A stretch of 64,000 bases of DNA from Adineta vaga (lineage: Eukaryota > Rotifera), in assembly GCA_021613535.1 (NCBI GenBank), contig CP075492.1, positions 10,974,001 to 11,038,000 of the forward strand, read 5' to 3'. Each line of letters opens with the position of its first letter. Within the stretch, counting starts at the first letter, position 1. The notes under the pieces are model-generated. The model was not told the origin of the DNA and searched no databases. It saw only the letters and a program-made list of their open reading frames with translations. Positions 35,623 through 49,215 of this stretch are shown one piece after another. The position numbers and the translations under genes are program-made.

Positions 35623-35859
35623 ATCTTTATATATCTTCTTTCTTATTTTGCTTGTATATTGTTTATAATCTTGTCAGATATATATATAATTAGTTGTTAT
35701 GTTTATGAAATATTGTAAAGCATTGATTTTTGTGCAATAATAACAATTGTTACTAGTTTTAGATCATTCTTGTACAATTGATACGATATACGATGTAAGC
35801 AAATTTATCTATCAATTGAAAGATGTATATCTTTTATATTTTCAGATATACAAACAACA

Positions 35860-37520
35860 ATGGATGATTTTGATGAAGATGTCGATCCACTTGTTGGTCC
35901 TGTTGCTGACTTGATGGCTGAACATAATTTATCTTCGACAACAGCAGCAGCACCAATCACAAATATTAAAAAACCAAATGAAAATATAGCAATTTCAACT
36001 ACAAGAATAAAATTTTTCGATTTACTATCTTATCTCAATCTACGATCACATTTTCGGGAAATTTTCACTTACCTATTGAATAAACTTTGGTACTACTATC
36101 TTTACAAAACATTTCTGAAAACCAATCAAGAAATCGTTCTCAACTATCCAACTACAAGCAATCTTATTATTATTTTTCTCGTATGTGAATTTCTTTCTTC
36201 ATTTTCTTTCAATTTCATCTATTTTTCTTTCAGATCTATAGTATCTTTACGTTTACAATTCCTCTATTCTTTCACATCTTCCTTTTCTTCTTCTTTATCA
36301 TCGATTTTCTCATCCCACTTTATATCTATTACACTTGGTTTCATTGTTTACAAACTATTCGTCAATTTTTACATACAATTCAAACTCATCAACAATGGTT
36401 AATACAAATTCATGGTTTTCAATTAATTCGTCCAACATCATCTCTATTCGACAATCAATTATATCAACTTCGTCGTCAAATTTTTGAAGAATTACAAAAA
36501 CATTTCTTATTATCACGTCAAATTGCTCGACAATATTCTACGCCAAACGAACAACTAATCTGTTACATAGGTCTTGAAGAATTCGGTCCATTGATTCAAT
36601 CGAATCCAATTGAACTCGAAAAACTCACGAATCATTTTGATCAAATCTCAATTAATTCAATCTTGAAATTATCTCATCTTCAAATCAATGAATGTATTCA
36701 ATTAATTCATTTAAATCGTCCAAATTCATATTGGATTTTTGATAATTTTCAAAAGCATTTATTCGAATCAATGAAAATATTAAATAAAATCAAACAAAAT
36801 TGTTCGATTATGATTGATTATATCGATTTAGAAAAACATCCCTCAACAAAACGTTTAATTTCTTCGTATTTTCTTCTTCGATCGAATTGTGAACAACTAT
36901 TTCAAATGAATGAAAACAATTCACTTGATTATGAACAATTAAAACGTATTATTCAAGATTTAAAAACAGTTGTTCACTCTCTCGAAGCAATGCAATCAAG
37001 ACCAATGGTCAAAATCAATGAAGAAAATTCCGAAGAACTCCTAACCAAAGAAAACAATCAATCAAATATAACAAGTTATCATCGTTTTGATGATCAAATC
37101 GAAGAATCTACCGATGAAATTCTTATCTGTCATACAGGAAAATCAGCAAATAATGATGATGATAAATCGAATGATACTTTTGATATTGATGATTATGAAA
37201 AACGATTATTACATGAACGAACAAATTGTTTAATGAAAGAACTTCAAACAGCTATTCAAGGCAAAAAACAAGAATGGAATGAACGTGAACAACGTTTACT
37301 TGGCACTAGTGAACAAGAAGAAGTACAAGAAATTGAAAAGGAAATTATTGATGAAGAACCTTTTGAAAAGTTATCTTCAATGTCAGATACAATATCAATG
37401 CTAGATGAATTGAAACATACATTTACATTAAATAGAAAAAAACTGAATATTAATGAAGATATTTTCGGCGAAGAGGAAATCGAAGATTTCGGTGATGATG
37501 ATGATGATGATGATGATTGA
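35860..37520 (+). CDS. VEZT: Vezatin-like adherens-junction transmembrane protein
   Basis: About 535 residues in two exons (35860-36180 and 36234-37520). The N-terminus is short and acidic (MDDFDEDVDPLVGP), followed by a membrane hairpin (roughly residues 100-145, LIIIFLIYSIFTFTIPLFF and onward). Next is the vezatin domain: FQLIRPTSSLFDNQLYQLRR, QYSTPNEQLICYIGLEEFG, SILKLSHLQINECIQL. The segment DYEKRLLHERTNCLMKELQT aligns with the DKERQKREHEESKRVLQELK region of human vezatin, and the end DIFGEEEIEDFGDDDD parallels its acidic TFGDEEEEQIIEE tail. Known role: links myosin VIIa to cadherin-catenin complexes at junctions. The last eight codons are a GAT microsatellite, so the Asp tail length may vary. 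Much shorter than vertebrate vezatin (about 780). Confidence 0.8.
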
Positions 37521-37740
37521 TAACATTTGTTATTTTAGTCGGTGAAAAAAAATAGACGAGACGTATGTATAAGAACTCGATATATTTTGTAAATGTTTAA
37601 GGTAGGAAAATTGAACAAATCAATTTTTCATATTTTTAACTTCATTGTTTGGATTTTTATACAAAACAATAGTTTATTTTGTTGTTCTAGATAGGACTAA
37701 AAATAATCTATACGAGAAAAGAATCAAAAACAAACATCGA

Positions 37741-39627
37741 ATGTTTGAAATAAACGATATTTTCGATACGTTTCTTTTTCGTACAACAACCATCACTGGT
37801 TTTCTTTTCTATTGGTTACCAATCATATGTATTCTTTCACCAACTTATTTAAGTCCATTTACATTTGTTGATTCTACGCAAGAATTTAAAGCATTTCGTA
37901 TGGCTCAATTTGATTTATATGGTCAAGCCTTTGGTAGTCGTCAAGCATTTGTTTCAAGTGAAGTTCGTCTTTGGTCACATACAAATCTTAATCGAAAAGC
38001 AGCATTAATACGTTTGGAAAAATTAACAATTGAACGATTTCGTTCATTAGTTTCGAAAGGTATCAGTGGTCTATTTGTTGTTATTCCATCAACAAATACT
38101 CCATGGATTGATGAACGGAAATCAGAAATATGTGATTTAGAAACGATTTTACTTGGTGAAAGTGTTCCAATACCAGTTTATTTTCTTCCTGAAACTCAAC
38201 AAATGAATGATTTATATAAATCAATTGAATCAAGACGTGATTCAACAAAAGATTCAGCTTTAGCTGTGATTTATGATATGATTACAGCTGATGGTTATCA
38301 ACTCTCTGTTAATACAGGAAAATATAATCAACGAACAGATAGTGTTTTATACAATATTGGAGGGAAATTAGTTGGTCATGGAATCGAAGAACGTTTACCA
38401 AAAATTCTTCTTGTTACACACTATGATGCAATGAGTTTAGCTAGTGGTTTAGCACAAGGTGCTGATTCCAATGCTAGTGGAGTTTTAATTCTATTGAAAT
38501 TAATTCGTTTATTTTCAAAGCTATATGCTAAACAAACCACACGAGCAAAATATAATCTTCATTTTCTATTTGCTGCTGGTGGAAAATTGAATTATCAAGG
38601 AAGTAAAAAATGGATTGATGATTATCATGATCAAAAACAACAACAACAACTTCCGAATGATGTTGATGTTGTTGTTTGTCTAGGTAAATATTCTCTTCGA
38701 ACAAAGAAATACAATTAAAATTCTGTTTTTAAATTCAAGATTCATTAGGACAATCAAATCAACTCTATATGCATGTTTCAAAACCACCCAAAGATACACA
38801 AACAGTACGATTAACTCATCGTCTTTGAAACAAAACATAAATCTTATAATAATTTCTTTTAGGCTGGTATTTTACGTGAACTTCTTACACAATTAAGTGA
38901 AAAATCAATACATGGTCCATTAACATTCGAACAAGTTCATAAGAAAATCTTAAAAACAAGTGATTTTGTTGCATGGGAACATGAAAAATATTCCTGGTCA
39001 AAATTACCAGCTTTTACTTTTTCACATTTAAATTCATCTAAATCATGTTCACATTCTTCCATTAGTGATATTCGTGATGATGTTGATCTAGCATCAATCG
39101 AACGTAATTATCAATATATCAGTGATGCATTAATACGATTAATCTTTAATAAAACTGATATTAGTTTTCCAATTATTGATCAAAACTATTTATTATCTGA
39201 TCAACAATCTGATTATGATCAAATTACATTTACAAAACAATGGCTCACATTTTTAACTAATTATTCACGATCACCATCATTATTAACAAAAACTCATCCA
39301 GTTGTTCTTGCACTTGAACAATATGCTCATCGTTATTTGGCCAATGTCTTGAAAACAACTATTCGTCCAAATAAAAAAGATCCAGAATTTGTCTTCTTCG
39401 ATGGCGATGATGATCAAGGAAGACAATTATATGTTTATCGTATTAAACCAGCAATCTTTGATCTTGTCTTAGCATTCTTTATCGCTGCTTATCTTGGTCT
39501 CGTCTATATGATTGCTGCTCATTGGTCAACAATTATCAGTTTACTTTTACGTTACAAATCACTTACAAATATATTCTTATCACCATCATCATCTCAATAT
39601 GCTGCATACAAACGTAAAACCAATTAG
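37741..39627 (+). CDS. NCLN: Nicalin (ER membrane glycoprotein)
   Basis: About 590 residues from exons 37741-38683, 38740-38804 and 38863-39627. An N-terminal hydrophobic anchor (TGFLFYWLPIICILSPTYL) is followed by a lumenal aminopeptidase-like domain: FRMAQFDLYGQAFGSRQA, LVTHYDAMSLASGLAQGADS, NASGVLILLKLIRLFSKLY, AAGGKLNYQGSKKWIDD, LYMHVSKPPKD, DFVAWEHEKYSW. The C-terminal span is preceded by KKDPEFVFFDGDDDQ and YRIKPAIFDLVLAFFIAAYL, which match nicalin closely. Known role: with NOMO and TMEM147 forms the BOS complex at the ER translocon, aiding multipass membrane protein insertion. Catalytic metal ligands of true M28 peptidases are not all present, as usual for nicalin. Same strand as vezatin, 220 bp downstream. 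Confidence 0.93.
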
Positions 39628-40910
39628 ATGAAAACAAAACCAAGAATATGACTTTGATTCTATTCTGAACAAAAATTGAATTTTTCCTTGTGTTTTTCTT
39701 GCACTCTTACTGTTGTTGTTGTTGTTGTTTTGTTTACCTTTGCAATGTCTTTTTCAACCGGTTGGTGTCAATTTCTTGGGGGTTTTCTTAGAATAAATTT
39801 CACAAGAAGAAGAAGAGAAAATTATATAGAATTAATATGTTTATCTGAAAAGTCTTATTCAAGTTCATGGCAGAATGACACTATTTAATATGATATACAT
39901 GAAAAATGTCCTATTCCACATTCTCATTTCCTAAATAATAAAATGAGTTCACTCGAAAAATTCAATATAGATTAATAGATTGTTTACTATTGTTGAAGAC
40001 AGAAGTAGGTCAATGTTCATCTCAGATTTTATACAAAATTGTGTGTTAGCTGAATTCATATTTTTCATTAAGATTTATATTCAAAACAGCTTTTGAGATG
40101 ATCTAATCAAGCAATATATGTTTTTATTTTGTTTGTAAACAATTTCATCTTGTCTATTTACCTTGTGAATCATTTCAAGCGAATTTATCAGCAAATGAAT
40201 TATTAATGGAATCGAAGAATAAGTAATATAATACGTCTAGTTTTACGATATATGTATTCTTAAAAGAACGATGTGAAAGAGTGATCAAAGGTGTTTCATT
40301 TTCCATTCGATATCGATTCATAATAGAATTAGTCGAGACTCGATTGTTACTTATTATAGACAAAGCAATGTCATATGATATTTATAGAACGTAGGATGAT
40401 TTATTATTACATAAAAACCGTCGAAAAGTCGATGTACTATATTTGACACTTTGAATATATACATATATATATATATATATTCTTTTTGATTATATTACTC
40501 TTTCTCTATCTGACAGTTAATTGACAGATGAAAGTACTCAGAACTACTAGAACTAAGTATCTATTCGAGACATACACTTTAGTTAACTCATTAACTTGAA
40601 AGAGAAGGAAATAAAAGTTCTATGAATTTTGTATCATAGAAGAAATGGCATGGAATGGTTGAGAATGCAGTTTTTTCTTCAAAATACTCAGAAATGAATG
40701 GTACTTATAGTTCAATTGGTATCGTAGGTATGACATTACTTTTAAGAGTTTCTCATCTTTCAACGTTAAGTTTGACTAGAGACTTCGGTAAAAAAAAGAC
40801 GCATGGATACAAGTCTGTCTGCTTTGATTCTCACAATTTTTTTATCGGAAAGATAAATAAATCAGCTAATTTTATTGTAAAACATTCGTTTTTCAAAACA
40901 AGAAAAAAAA
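39628..40910. other. Intergenic DNA between convergent genes
   Basis: Nothing convincingly coding. There is a TTG-repeat stretch near 39711-39729 and an (AT)n run near 40461-40481. The NCLN and GPCR 3' ends face each other across this gap. Confidence 0.45.
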
Positions 40911-42786
40911 TCATGATGAAGAAGTAGAATTTTTCAATGTTAAACCATTGATTTTATTGTCACTCAGCAATGGAGTTGTTGCCGAATTATTATTCAAAAT
41001 GAGGAAACTTGAATTCTTCTTTGGATAAATAGTTTCACTTTGTGTTAAACTTGGTCGATGATCATCGGAATACTTATAGGATGAACCCTGATCTTGAACA
41101 AACGATGGACTTAAATGTTTTTGTCGACTTTTAATTAAAGATAATTGTGCAAATGACATCGTTGATTCTCTTCGATCAACTTTTTGACAACAAAAACCGA
41201 ATATTTGTTTGAATGTATCCCGAAATGCACGTGACATTAAGCAATATAAAATAAAATTAACTGAATTATTAATCAATGCTAATATATCAAAAGTATCTCC
41301 TAGAATTCAAAAATAAAGATCAAGAATTCATTTCTTGTTTTATTGAAAGAAAAAAGGAAAATTTACCTAATTGTTGATAGATCTGATAATAATATTCAGA
41401 ATTTGTTTTGGAAATAAATGATAAAAGTAAAATTGCACCTTGAGGCAATTCAGTAAGAAGAAATAGAGCACAAACAATAACTAACATTAATGTTGTACGA
41501 CGATTTTCTTTTTCTCGTCGTCGTCCACGCATACGTCCTTGATTCGCTGAATTGGATGATGAAGTCGAATGTTTTTGTAATTTTTCTGAATTTTGTAAGG
41601 CATGTCTTAATTGTTGAATTAATAGAAAGCTGAATAAAAGTAATAGTACACACGGAATTAATTTGAATATTACACTATGTAAAACGAAACCAGTATCACG
41701 CAATGAAAAAGTTATACTGAGTTTTGTTCGTTCAAATCGATAAGATTTCGATAGATCAGTGGTATTGGTTTCATTAGCAATAACTTCCACAAGACGATGT
41801 TCGACATATGATGGAATACATAGAACTGTCGAAATGAAAACCACCGTACAAACACCAAATAAAGCACGATCTGGTGTAGAAACATAGGGTGTTAAAGATT
41901 TACAACTCAAAAATACATAACGAAAACCAGCAAGTAGTACCGTTAACCTAAACAAGAAAGGACAATGATTTTATACTGTTCTCATTTGAATTTGAAAAAG
42001 GTTTTTTAGTTGATCAAAGACAAAATCTAATTCTATACAAGTCAAATACAATTTTTTTCTTCAAAATAATATGACCAAATGGTATTGATTGATGTCAAAT
42101 GAAAGTAAATAAATGCATATGTTATATTTAATTCAGTTAAAATGCGTCTCGTTGTCAACAAAAACAATGTATCGTCGATTGAATATAGTCAAAGAAAAAA
42201 TAACCTACCATGTACTGATACAATGTAAAGTTAATGTAACTAACATTTGTATCATATAGAATGTAACTTGATAACGTGATTTAAAATCTGGTTCACTTTT
42301 ACGATCACTTGTTTGTAGACAATAGAAAAGTATGGCTGCCGGTAGAAAAAATAACATTTTGATTAAGTCAGATATTGCCAAAGATGTTAAAATCGTATTT
42401 GTTGATGAACGCATTAATGGACGTGTTAAAACAATAATATTAAATAGATTACATGTTAAACCAAATATACAGACAAAACTTGATATTATTCCATGATAAT
42501 TTCTATAGAGTGTTTTATAAAGAACAAGTGAACTGTTACTATAAATAACATTATCATCAAAATCTTGATGTTCATTGTTCAGAATCGAATGAGTTATATT
42601 GTGAAAGAGTTGTACAGCTAATGTTGAAGTGGAATAAAGATTAGTTTGATTCAATCTATTAAGTTCGAAGGATGATGTCATAATGTTGTGAAATAGCTCA
42701 GTTGGTAAGGCTAAAAAAACAAGATAAATAATAGGATCTCTCTTCTTCCTTTTTTTTAAATATTTTCTGTATTGCGCTACAGACAT
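40911..42786 (-). CDS. Class A neuropeptide GPCR, myosuppressin/FMRFamide-receptor-like
   Basis: About 515 residues in three exons (minus): 42786-42209, 41947-41367 and 41299-40911. The N-terminus bears Asn-glycosylation sites (LNQTN, HNITHS, YSNSS). Seven helices are recognisable: TM1 FGLTCNLFNIIVLTRP, TM2 SLAISDLIKMLFFLPAA, TM3 ending HCISTWLTVLLAGFRYVF, TM4 FGVCTVVFISTVLCIPSY, TM5 FKLIPCVLLLLFSFLLIQQL, TM6 LFLLTELPQGAILLLSFI and TM7 FDILALINNSVNFILYCLMS. FRY in place of DRY, the TELPQG segment of TM6 and NSVNFILYC in place of NPxxY are features I associate with protostome myosuppressin/FMRFamide-type receptors. Helix 8 SRAFRDTFKQIFGFCC offers palmitoylation cysteines. The ATG at 42786 is uncertain; MTSSFELN, 35 residues in, is equally plausible. 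Confidence 0.82.
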
Positions 42787-45700
42787 TCGTGATTTTCTTC
42801 CCTAATAAATCAAATATATGACGTGATTCCATTCATGTGTGGGTTATTACTATACTCTTTTTTTCTTCCTCCTTTTCCCCCTATCAGTAATGATTATTAT
42901 TTCTGGTCTAACACACAACTTTGACCGATAACAGCAATGTGAACAATAATAGAAAAGAAGTTTTCTTTTGTTTATACGATTTTCTGTTACATTGTTTATC
43001 GTCGACTTAATGTTCTTTGACAGGATCATATTTATAATCTTTATATATATATATATACAAACTGTACAAGAATAATATTACGTTCGGTATACAAGAAAAA
43101 CATTGTAATCTCTCTGGAAAAGAAAAGTTTCTCTTTCTATTATTAATACACGATAAAGATAAAAGTACAGGAAACTGATTTTCTTTTACAAACTATAGAA
43201 ACTGACGTGAAAAACATAGTTACATTAGGAACAATGTTCAAAACAGAAAAAACGACGAGAAAATAATTTCGAGAAAAAAAGAAGAAGAAAAAGAAACCTA
43301 CTCACGATATATACATGTATATATTGATATCTTGGCAATTCAGATAAAATATGTTACTTAGAAAATGTATGGGAGCATTTAACATCTGTTAATTGTTTTT
43401 TTTGACTAACAATGATCCAGAACATGAGATATTATTTTCTGGCTCATTATTACGATATCAAAAATGACAAAGGAATAGAAACTAGAAAGAAAAAGAAGGA
43501 TACGAGTGTCTCTTCAGTTTAGACATATGTCGAATCTAATTAATCATATCGAATAAATACTCACGTTTAAGAAACATTTCTTCCATGAATGAAAGTTAGT
43601 TTTTCAATTCAACTAGATTAATGCTCATTACATATTGTGAATCAACAGAATGAACATTGGTGATTAAATTGAAAATGAATAGAAATAAGAAGCAAAGAAA
43701 ATTTTCATGCGTGTGTATGATAAGAAAATAATTCTTTGTCGTTCGTCATACACTTTCGAGAAAAAAAGAACGAGAGAGAGAGAGAGAGAAACGGTAGTAT
43801 ACCAGAGTGGAGGAGACGCAATTCATAATTATCATTAACATTCAACAAAAATAGTGATTAACAACTATAATTATCTATTAATTGACCTGAACGAAAGTTT
43901 GAAAAAAAAAGATTTCTCGTTCTTTCTATATTTAATAATTTCTCTTGAGATTCATCTTAATAAATTTCAAATAGGGAAAAAAAAGCAGAATATTTTGATC
44001 AAGATTTCTTCGTTAAGTATACGAAAAAAGAATTCGTGTGTTTTATTTATTAGAAAGTGTAAATTATGAATATTTTACATGAAGGAATTTAATGTCGCCT
44101 CGTTCTTGATCGGTGATATTTGAAAGAATACTCAACTGAATGAGAGAAAATTGTAAATGAACTACACATTACCTTGTTGCATGCGATAGGATATACTAAA
44201 AGAATGAATGACACTCCCATTCTTTTCTCTCTCTTTTTTATATTATTTCATTAGAAATAATGCAATCTCCGGCTGTGTCTTCGAACAGATGCACTCTATC
44301 AAAATAAAAGTTATCAATCAACTCTAGAAGTACCTTGCAAATAACGTTTGCTTTGTAGATTTTTTTAAACTTATTATCCAAACAAGATTCCGCATATATT
44401 GTCAACAAAATGAACTGTCATATTGCTCGTTACTTTGATAAATAATTGATCTAAAATGATATAATATTACTTGAACAAAAGGAAGCAAAAAAAAAGAACC
44501 GTATTGAGAAAAAATTTCTCATTATATTTTAAAAGCTTTTCTTCCTTCATTAAAATTAGTAATAGGTAGACATAAAAGATAAAAAGAGCCTCTTTCTTTC
44601 TTTTCTTTTTCTACTTAATGTTTACATACCAATAACAATAAAATTATATTTGAACTATTGAATAATAAAGAAAAAAATACTATTACTACGATGAGTGTAA
44701 TCAAGTTCATTAAGTTTGACTCAGACTCTCATGGGAAAATACGGACATTATCGGATCTAATTTTCAAACAGATTTCTTAACAAGACAAGTAAAATGAATG
44801 AGAAAACTACTGAAATTCATTCTAAGTCGTATCTTGTTCTAATAATCACAATATCTACTATACTTTATTCTTCTATTGATCAACAATAGAGAACATACGT
44901 GATCTCGGATATTTCCGTATATGTTCTAGAAATTCTAGATTTTAATCAAAATTGATTGAATAGAATAGGCAAACAAATGTTCTAGAAACGTGATCGACAA
45001 TATTAGATAGAAAACCTTACAAATTTAGTTTTATTTATCGTAGAAAAATGACACGAACACATGTCATCTAATTTTCAATAGAGAGAAAAAAAAGGAGCAT
45101 CTATTCAAAACTAAAAATATCTTTCATACTTATCAAATTGATTGCGTATGTGAAAGAAAGTTGAACGTGATATATATATATATATATACATGACTTATTC
45201 TGTTCTACTCATGGAAGTATCAAACAACAGAAAAATCACACTTACCTTTTATAAAGTAGTCAATTCGACTTGTAGAGAAACAGTCAAGTAGAAAAACAAT
45301 CAATTACTTTACTATTGTTGTCTATTACACTATTCATTTTCATGATATCTATCTCTACCAATAATAAAAAGTCTAAAAATTAGAGAGTAACATCGAAGAC
45401 TGCGATAAGAATTAATGGAATTTGTTTTTTTCCCGTATTTCCCTCATTGTCTCTTCTATCTCTCTCTCTCTCTCTCGCTTTTTTCTCTTTGACATGTTTG
45501 TTTACTAGCTTTATTCTTCTTTATGATTATCGGCCGATGTTCCCCCTTACCCGAAGTTCAACAATGAAACGATTTATATCTACAATTCTTTCGAACATTT
45601 CTTGTAAAATGACGAGATACAAGAGAAAAGCATTACATGTCTGTCGTTCAATTGTTTTTCTTTTTTTCTTTTTCTTATCATTATTGATTCTCTTGTCGTT

Positions 45701-47032
45701 GATTAATAATAGATATGAACAAATTAACACAATCTAACGGTTAATTATATGATAATAACTGATTATTAAAATAATTATCAATGTAAATATAAATTTTTTC
45801 TAATTAATATTTGAAAAACAGAGAGAAGAAAAGGGATTCTACCTTTTCTGTTTGTTCATTATAATAGTGCGTTTTTCTTCATTAGTATGACCTCGATAGA
45901 AACATCTGTTCAGTCAATTATGTTCAGAAAATGTTTTCACTTTAGCTCAATATTGATTCAACAATTTATGTGTTTAGTTAATCTAACTATATTTTCATAT
46001 TGTCTTCTTTAACATGATTTCTAATTATATACTTCATTAAAACTAACTGTATTGGATGACATTTAAGTCTTGAATTAGGTGAAAAGGATATATGATAATG
46101 TAAAAGAAGAGACCAACTCCTGTGAAATTTCCTTAGATTTCATGTTCATAAAATAGATCTACTGATATGATTATTTATTATTCACAGCACGCTCGTTCGT
46201 TGTCAATATCAATACTTTTTTCAAGTAGTAAATACGCCTACTCAGTCTCTCTTTAGATTAAAAAAAAAGAAGGAAAACTACCTTTGTTGTCAGAATTTTC
46301 ACTGATGAGATTGATTGATCTTTTGATCGATCAGAACAAAAAAAGATTCAATGACGTACATCTGTCGATTCGAAAAGGAAAAGAAGTTTGATCTCGATGA
46401 TAGAATTCAAAACAATTTATATTATGAATAATTTTCTTTTATCTAAATTATTGAATATAACGCAATCGAAGTTTCTCTCGTATTGGTTCCTGAATCTTTA
46501 ATCAAATTGAATGCAAATATGTAAATCCTAAAAATTGTTTATACACTCGAATAAATAACGATATTTATCAATCAAATACATAAAAATACGTCTTGTCGTT
46601 GCAAAATAGCTTTCAAATAGATTCGTGTACGAAAAGTACAAAATAAAATGACCTATTTTTAGGATATATATACATAGAATACAATACTTTACTTACAGAA
46701 TAATCAAAGTAGAGAAAAGATCATTCTATTTTTGCATTGAAAAGAAAAGACAAATATTAATTTCATAAGTCCATTAGTAAATAATTGTTTTCAAAAGGAT
46801 TTCGAGTGTAGAATACGAAATAAAACAATATCGATAAATAATTCTTTTTTTCTGATAATGACTGCACTTAATTTGACATGAATACAGCAATTTTCTATCA
46901 ATGTACTTTCTTATTATCAAATGACGTGGATTAAATTAGTTTTTGACAGAGATAATCATATATCAAATGACACACAATATCTATTTTTACTTAAGAAAGA
47001 ATCTATAATCTTGAAGATGATCAAAATTGAGA
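42787..47032. other. 4.2 kb region without recognisable genes
   Basis: This is the longest gene-free stretch of the window. It holds (GA)n at about 43772-43789, (TA)n at about 43043-43058 and 45170-45189, and (TC)n at about 45459-45476. Open frames are short, Lys/Ile/Phe-rich and unsupported. It lies upstream of the GPCR and downstream of RBFA (both minus), so GPCR promoter or 5' UTR exons may lie within. I see no tRNA-like or rRNA-like structure. Confidence 0.45.
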
Positions 47033-48169
47033 TTATTTTATATTTTTATTTTCTTTTGATTCAAAATCATTATCTTCAGATACATTTAATGAAAAATATT
47101 CTTGATCTTGTCGTTCTTTTTCAATTGCCATTATACCATAGATAGCACTTCGTTGTTCTTGAACACGTTTCATACGTTTAGTTAATGCAAATGCTTTCAT
47201 ACGTCGTTGTAGTTGTTCAACATCCAATTGTTCTTCATCATTCGTTTGTTTAGTCTCATCAAGAGATAATTTTTGAAGAATAATCGTACGATCACTATCA
47301 TATAAATCTTGACGTTCAGTCTTTGCTGAAATCATCGCTTCTGACGATCCAGTATCAACTGTATCAAGTAATTTATTTATTTGCTCACGTTGTGTCGGTG
47401 AATTATCTCGTTTGAAAATGACTGGTGGTAAATTCGGTAATAATTGAGCATGTCGAATCGCCGTTCTAAAGGTTTCATTATAAAAAACATTCAAGAGAAT
47501 TAACTCGTTGTTTTTTTTTCTTACTTCAATTCTTTACCGGCAGTTCTTAATAAATCTTCAATCGTATTTGCTTCCTGTTCTGGTGACCACCATAAGATTT
47601 CAATACGATTTAGATCAACTGGAACAACAATCTAAAAATATCAATCAAATACATAGAAAAATAAAAGAGGAGTTCCGTGAACAAACATTTGTTAATTGGA
47701 AATTCTTTCCTGCTAATATGTCACCGATTTCACCTGAACCAATACGATCGACAACAAATGCACGTAAGATTTTACTTAAATGTATCGCACGTTTTTGTCC
47801 AATATGATCATACGACGTATGTTTGGCTCGTTTGAGTCCTGATGAATCCGACTATTCTACACATTGAAATGATTTTCTTCGAAGAAATTAACAAAGACTT
47901 ACTGAATGCGAGAAATATTCTGTATAATCAGCAGTACTAAAAAAAAGATCATTCGTTATCATTTCGAAAGATAAGAATATATACCGTTTTTCAATTAAAC
48001 GATTCAGTACTCCTTGATTCTGTCTTTTCATTAATTTTTTTTCACGAATTGCGTTGACTTGAGGATTTTTAATTGATTGAACATCTAATCTTTTGAAATT
48101 ATACGTTCGTTTAAATAGAAATTGAACATTTCTCGTATTTCTTTCTAATTGAAACGATTTCAAAAACAT
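47033..48169 (-). CDS. RBFA: Mitochondrial ribosome-binding factor A
   Basis: About 307 residues from five exons (minus): 48169-47985, 47936-47903, 47851-47687, 47631-47525 and 47465-47033. A basic N-terminus (FQLERNTRNVQFLFKRTYNF) suits mitochondrial import. The RBFA fold is seen in QKRAIHLSKILRAFVVDRI, VVPVDLNRIEILWWSPEQE, LLRTAGKELKTAIRHAQL and LPNLPPVIFKRDNS; the last matches the RNVPPIVFVxD strand of RBFA. Known role: KH-like factor that assists maturation of the small mitoribosomal subunit. A C-terminal extension rich in Gln, Arg and Lys (LQRRMKAFALTKRMKRVQEQ) follows. One intron has a GTTTGT donor. The next gene on this strand begins 136 bp upstream (its stop at 48306). Confidence 0.82.
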
Positions 48170-48305
48170 CTACAAGTAAATTTTATTGAATATATTGCAT
48201 CAAGATTATAATCAATAGATAAAAATAGATGATAAACACTCTACAGCATTGTTAGTTTACAATTTGAACGAAAGCAAGACAAAACAAAAACTACGATTAT
48301 TCAAT

Positions 48306-49215
48306 TCAATTGTCTTCACTATCATCATCGATAGAAGTTCGAATCATCTGTTTAGTATTATCAATGTTCAAATATTTCTGTTTGAGTATTGACCAAATAA
48401 ACATGGATTGAATAAATAAAAAGATGCATATTGATAAAGCTATCCAACCGAATATAGCAGTTAAAAGTAATAGATGTTTGTGTGTAGGTGACCAGATCCA
48501 ATAGGGATCATTCGAAGGAAAATAAAGTATAAAACCAATTGCATAGAACCTAGAAAAAAAACAAAATCTGTGTTGACAAGTTTTGTCAATAATTCTTATC
48601 ATCGTACCAAGCGCCTTGTAGACATGTTCCAGCAATTCTTGCATAAGTTGCTAGAATTTCATGAGGTCGATTATATTCCCAAATACAAGCACCGATACAG
48701 AATAGAATGGAATAAACTAATAATGTATGAACATGTATATCAGTTTCATTTCGTCCATGTAAATGAAAATGAAAAAGAAATCCTTCAATACCATACGCAA
48801 GAATATTTCCAAGAAATTCAATTCCTTTTGGTAATGGATATTTCCGATGAACAAGCACTTCTAATAAAGAAGCTAATGTAAAACCCAAAAACATTGTGAT
48901 ATGTTGAGCATTATTTTCACCAAATATTAACTTTGTTTTATTCGATGTTGTATCATAGATATATGCAAAACCGGTAATTAATTCTCCTAACATTCCAAGA
49001 ATCGAACATATAATTTTAACATAAGATTCAATTGGTTGTTTTGTCGATGATGAACAACATAGACAGGAAAATGTCGTTGTGGAATGATATAAATATGGTT
49101 TTCGTTTTGTTTGATATCGTATATGATAGTGTTTTATTGCAAGACAAAAGCTCCACCATATAGAAAAAAGTATAAAAAATGTACCAGGTACAATATGACC
49201 AAGAAGTGTACCCAT
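48306..49215 (-). CDS. TMEM45: TMEM45-like multipass membrane protein (DUF716)
   Basis: 283 residues in two exons (49215-48608 and 48549-48306). It starts MGTLLGHIVPGTFFILFSIWW, matching the GHxxPGxFF...W start of TMEM45A/B. Further family blocks: NAQHITMFLGFTLASLLEV, GIEGFLFHFHLHGRNETDIH, HTLLVYSILFCIGACIWEYN, LQGAWFYAIGFILYF. About seven membrane spans. The histidines in HFHLHGR and DIHVH are the family's conserved set. Function of the family is poorly known. The basic C-terminal tail ends in an acidic SIDDDSEDN. Confidence 0.88.

Noticed and set aside
37494-37517. GAT repeat that could be taken for a non-coding microsatellite
   Set aside because: It is in frame and encodes the acidic end of vezatin, where relatives are also acidic, so it is treated as coding.
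42678-42710. tRNA-like A box (TAGCTCAGTTGG) on the plus strand
   Set aside because: It is a perfect A-box match, but there is no GGTTCRANTCC B box in the following 80 bases and no acceptor stem. The bases lie inside the GPCR's first exon and encode LALPTELFHN on the other strand.
43772-43789. GA-repeat and other simple repeats as CRISPR-like or satellite arrays
   Set aside because: They are mono- or dinucleotide microsatellites with no spacer structure.
45447-45737. 96-codon plus-strand frame with a hydrophobic start
   Set aside because: Its Ser-Leu repeats are the translation of a TC microsatellite and pyrimidine-rich DNA; nothing looks conserved.
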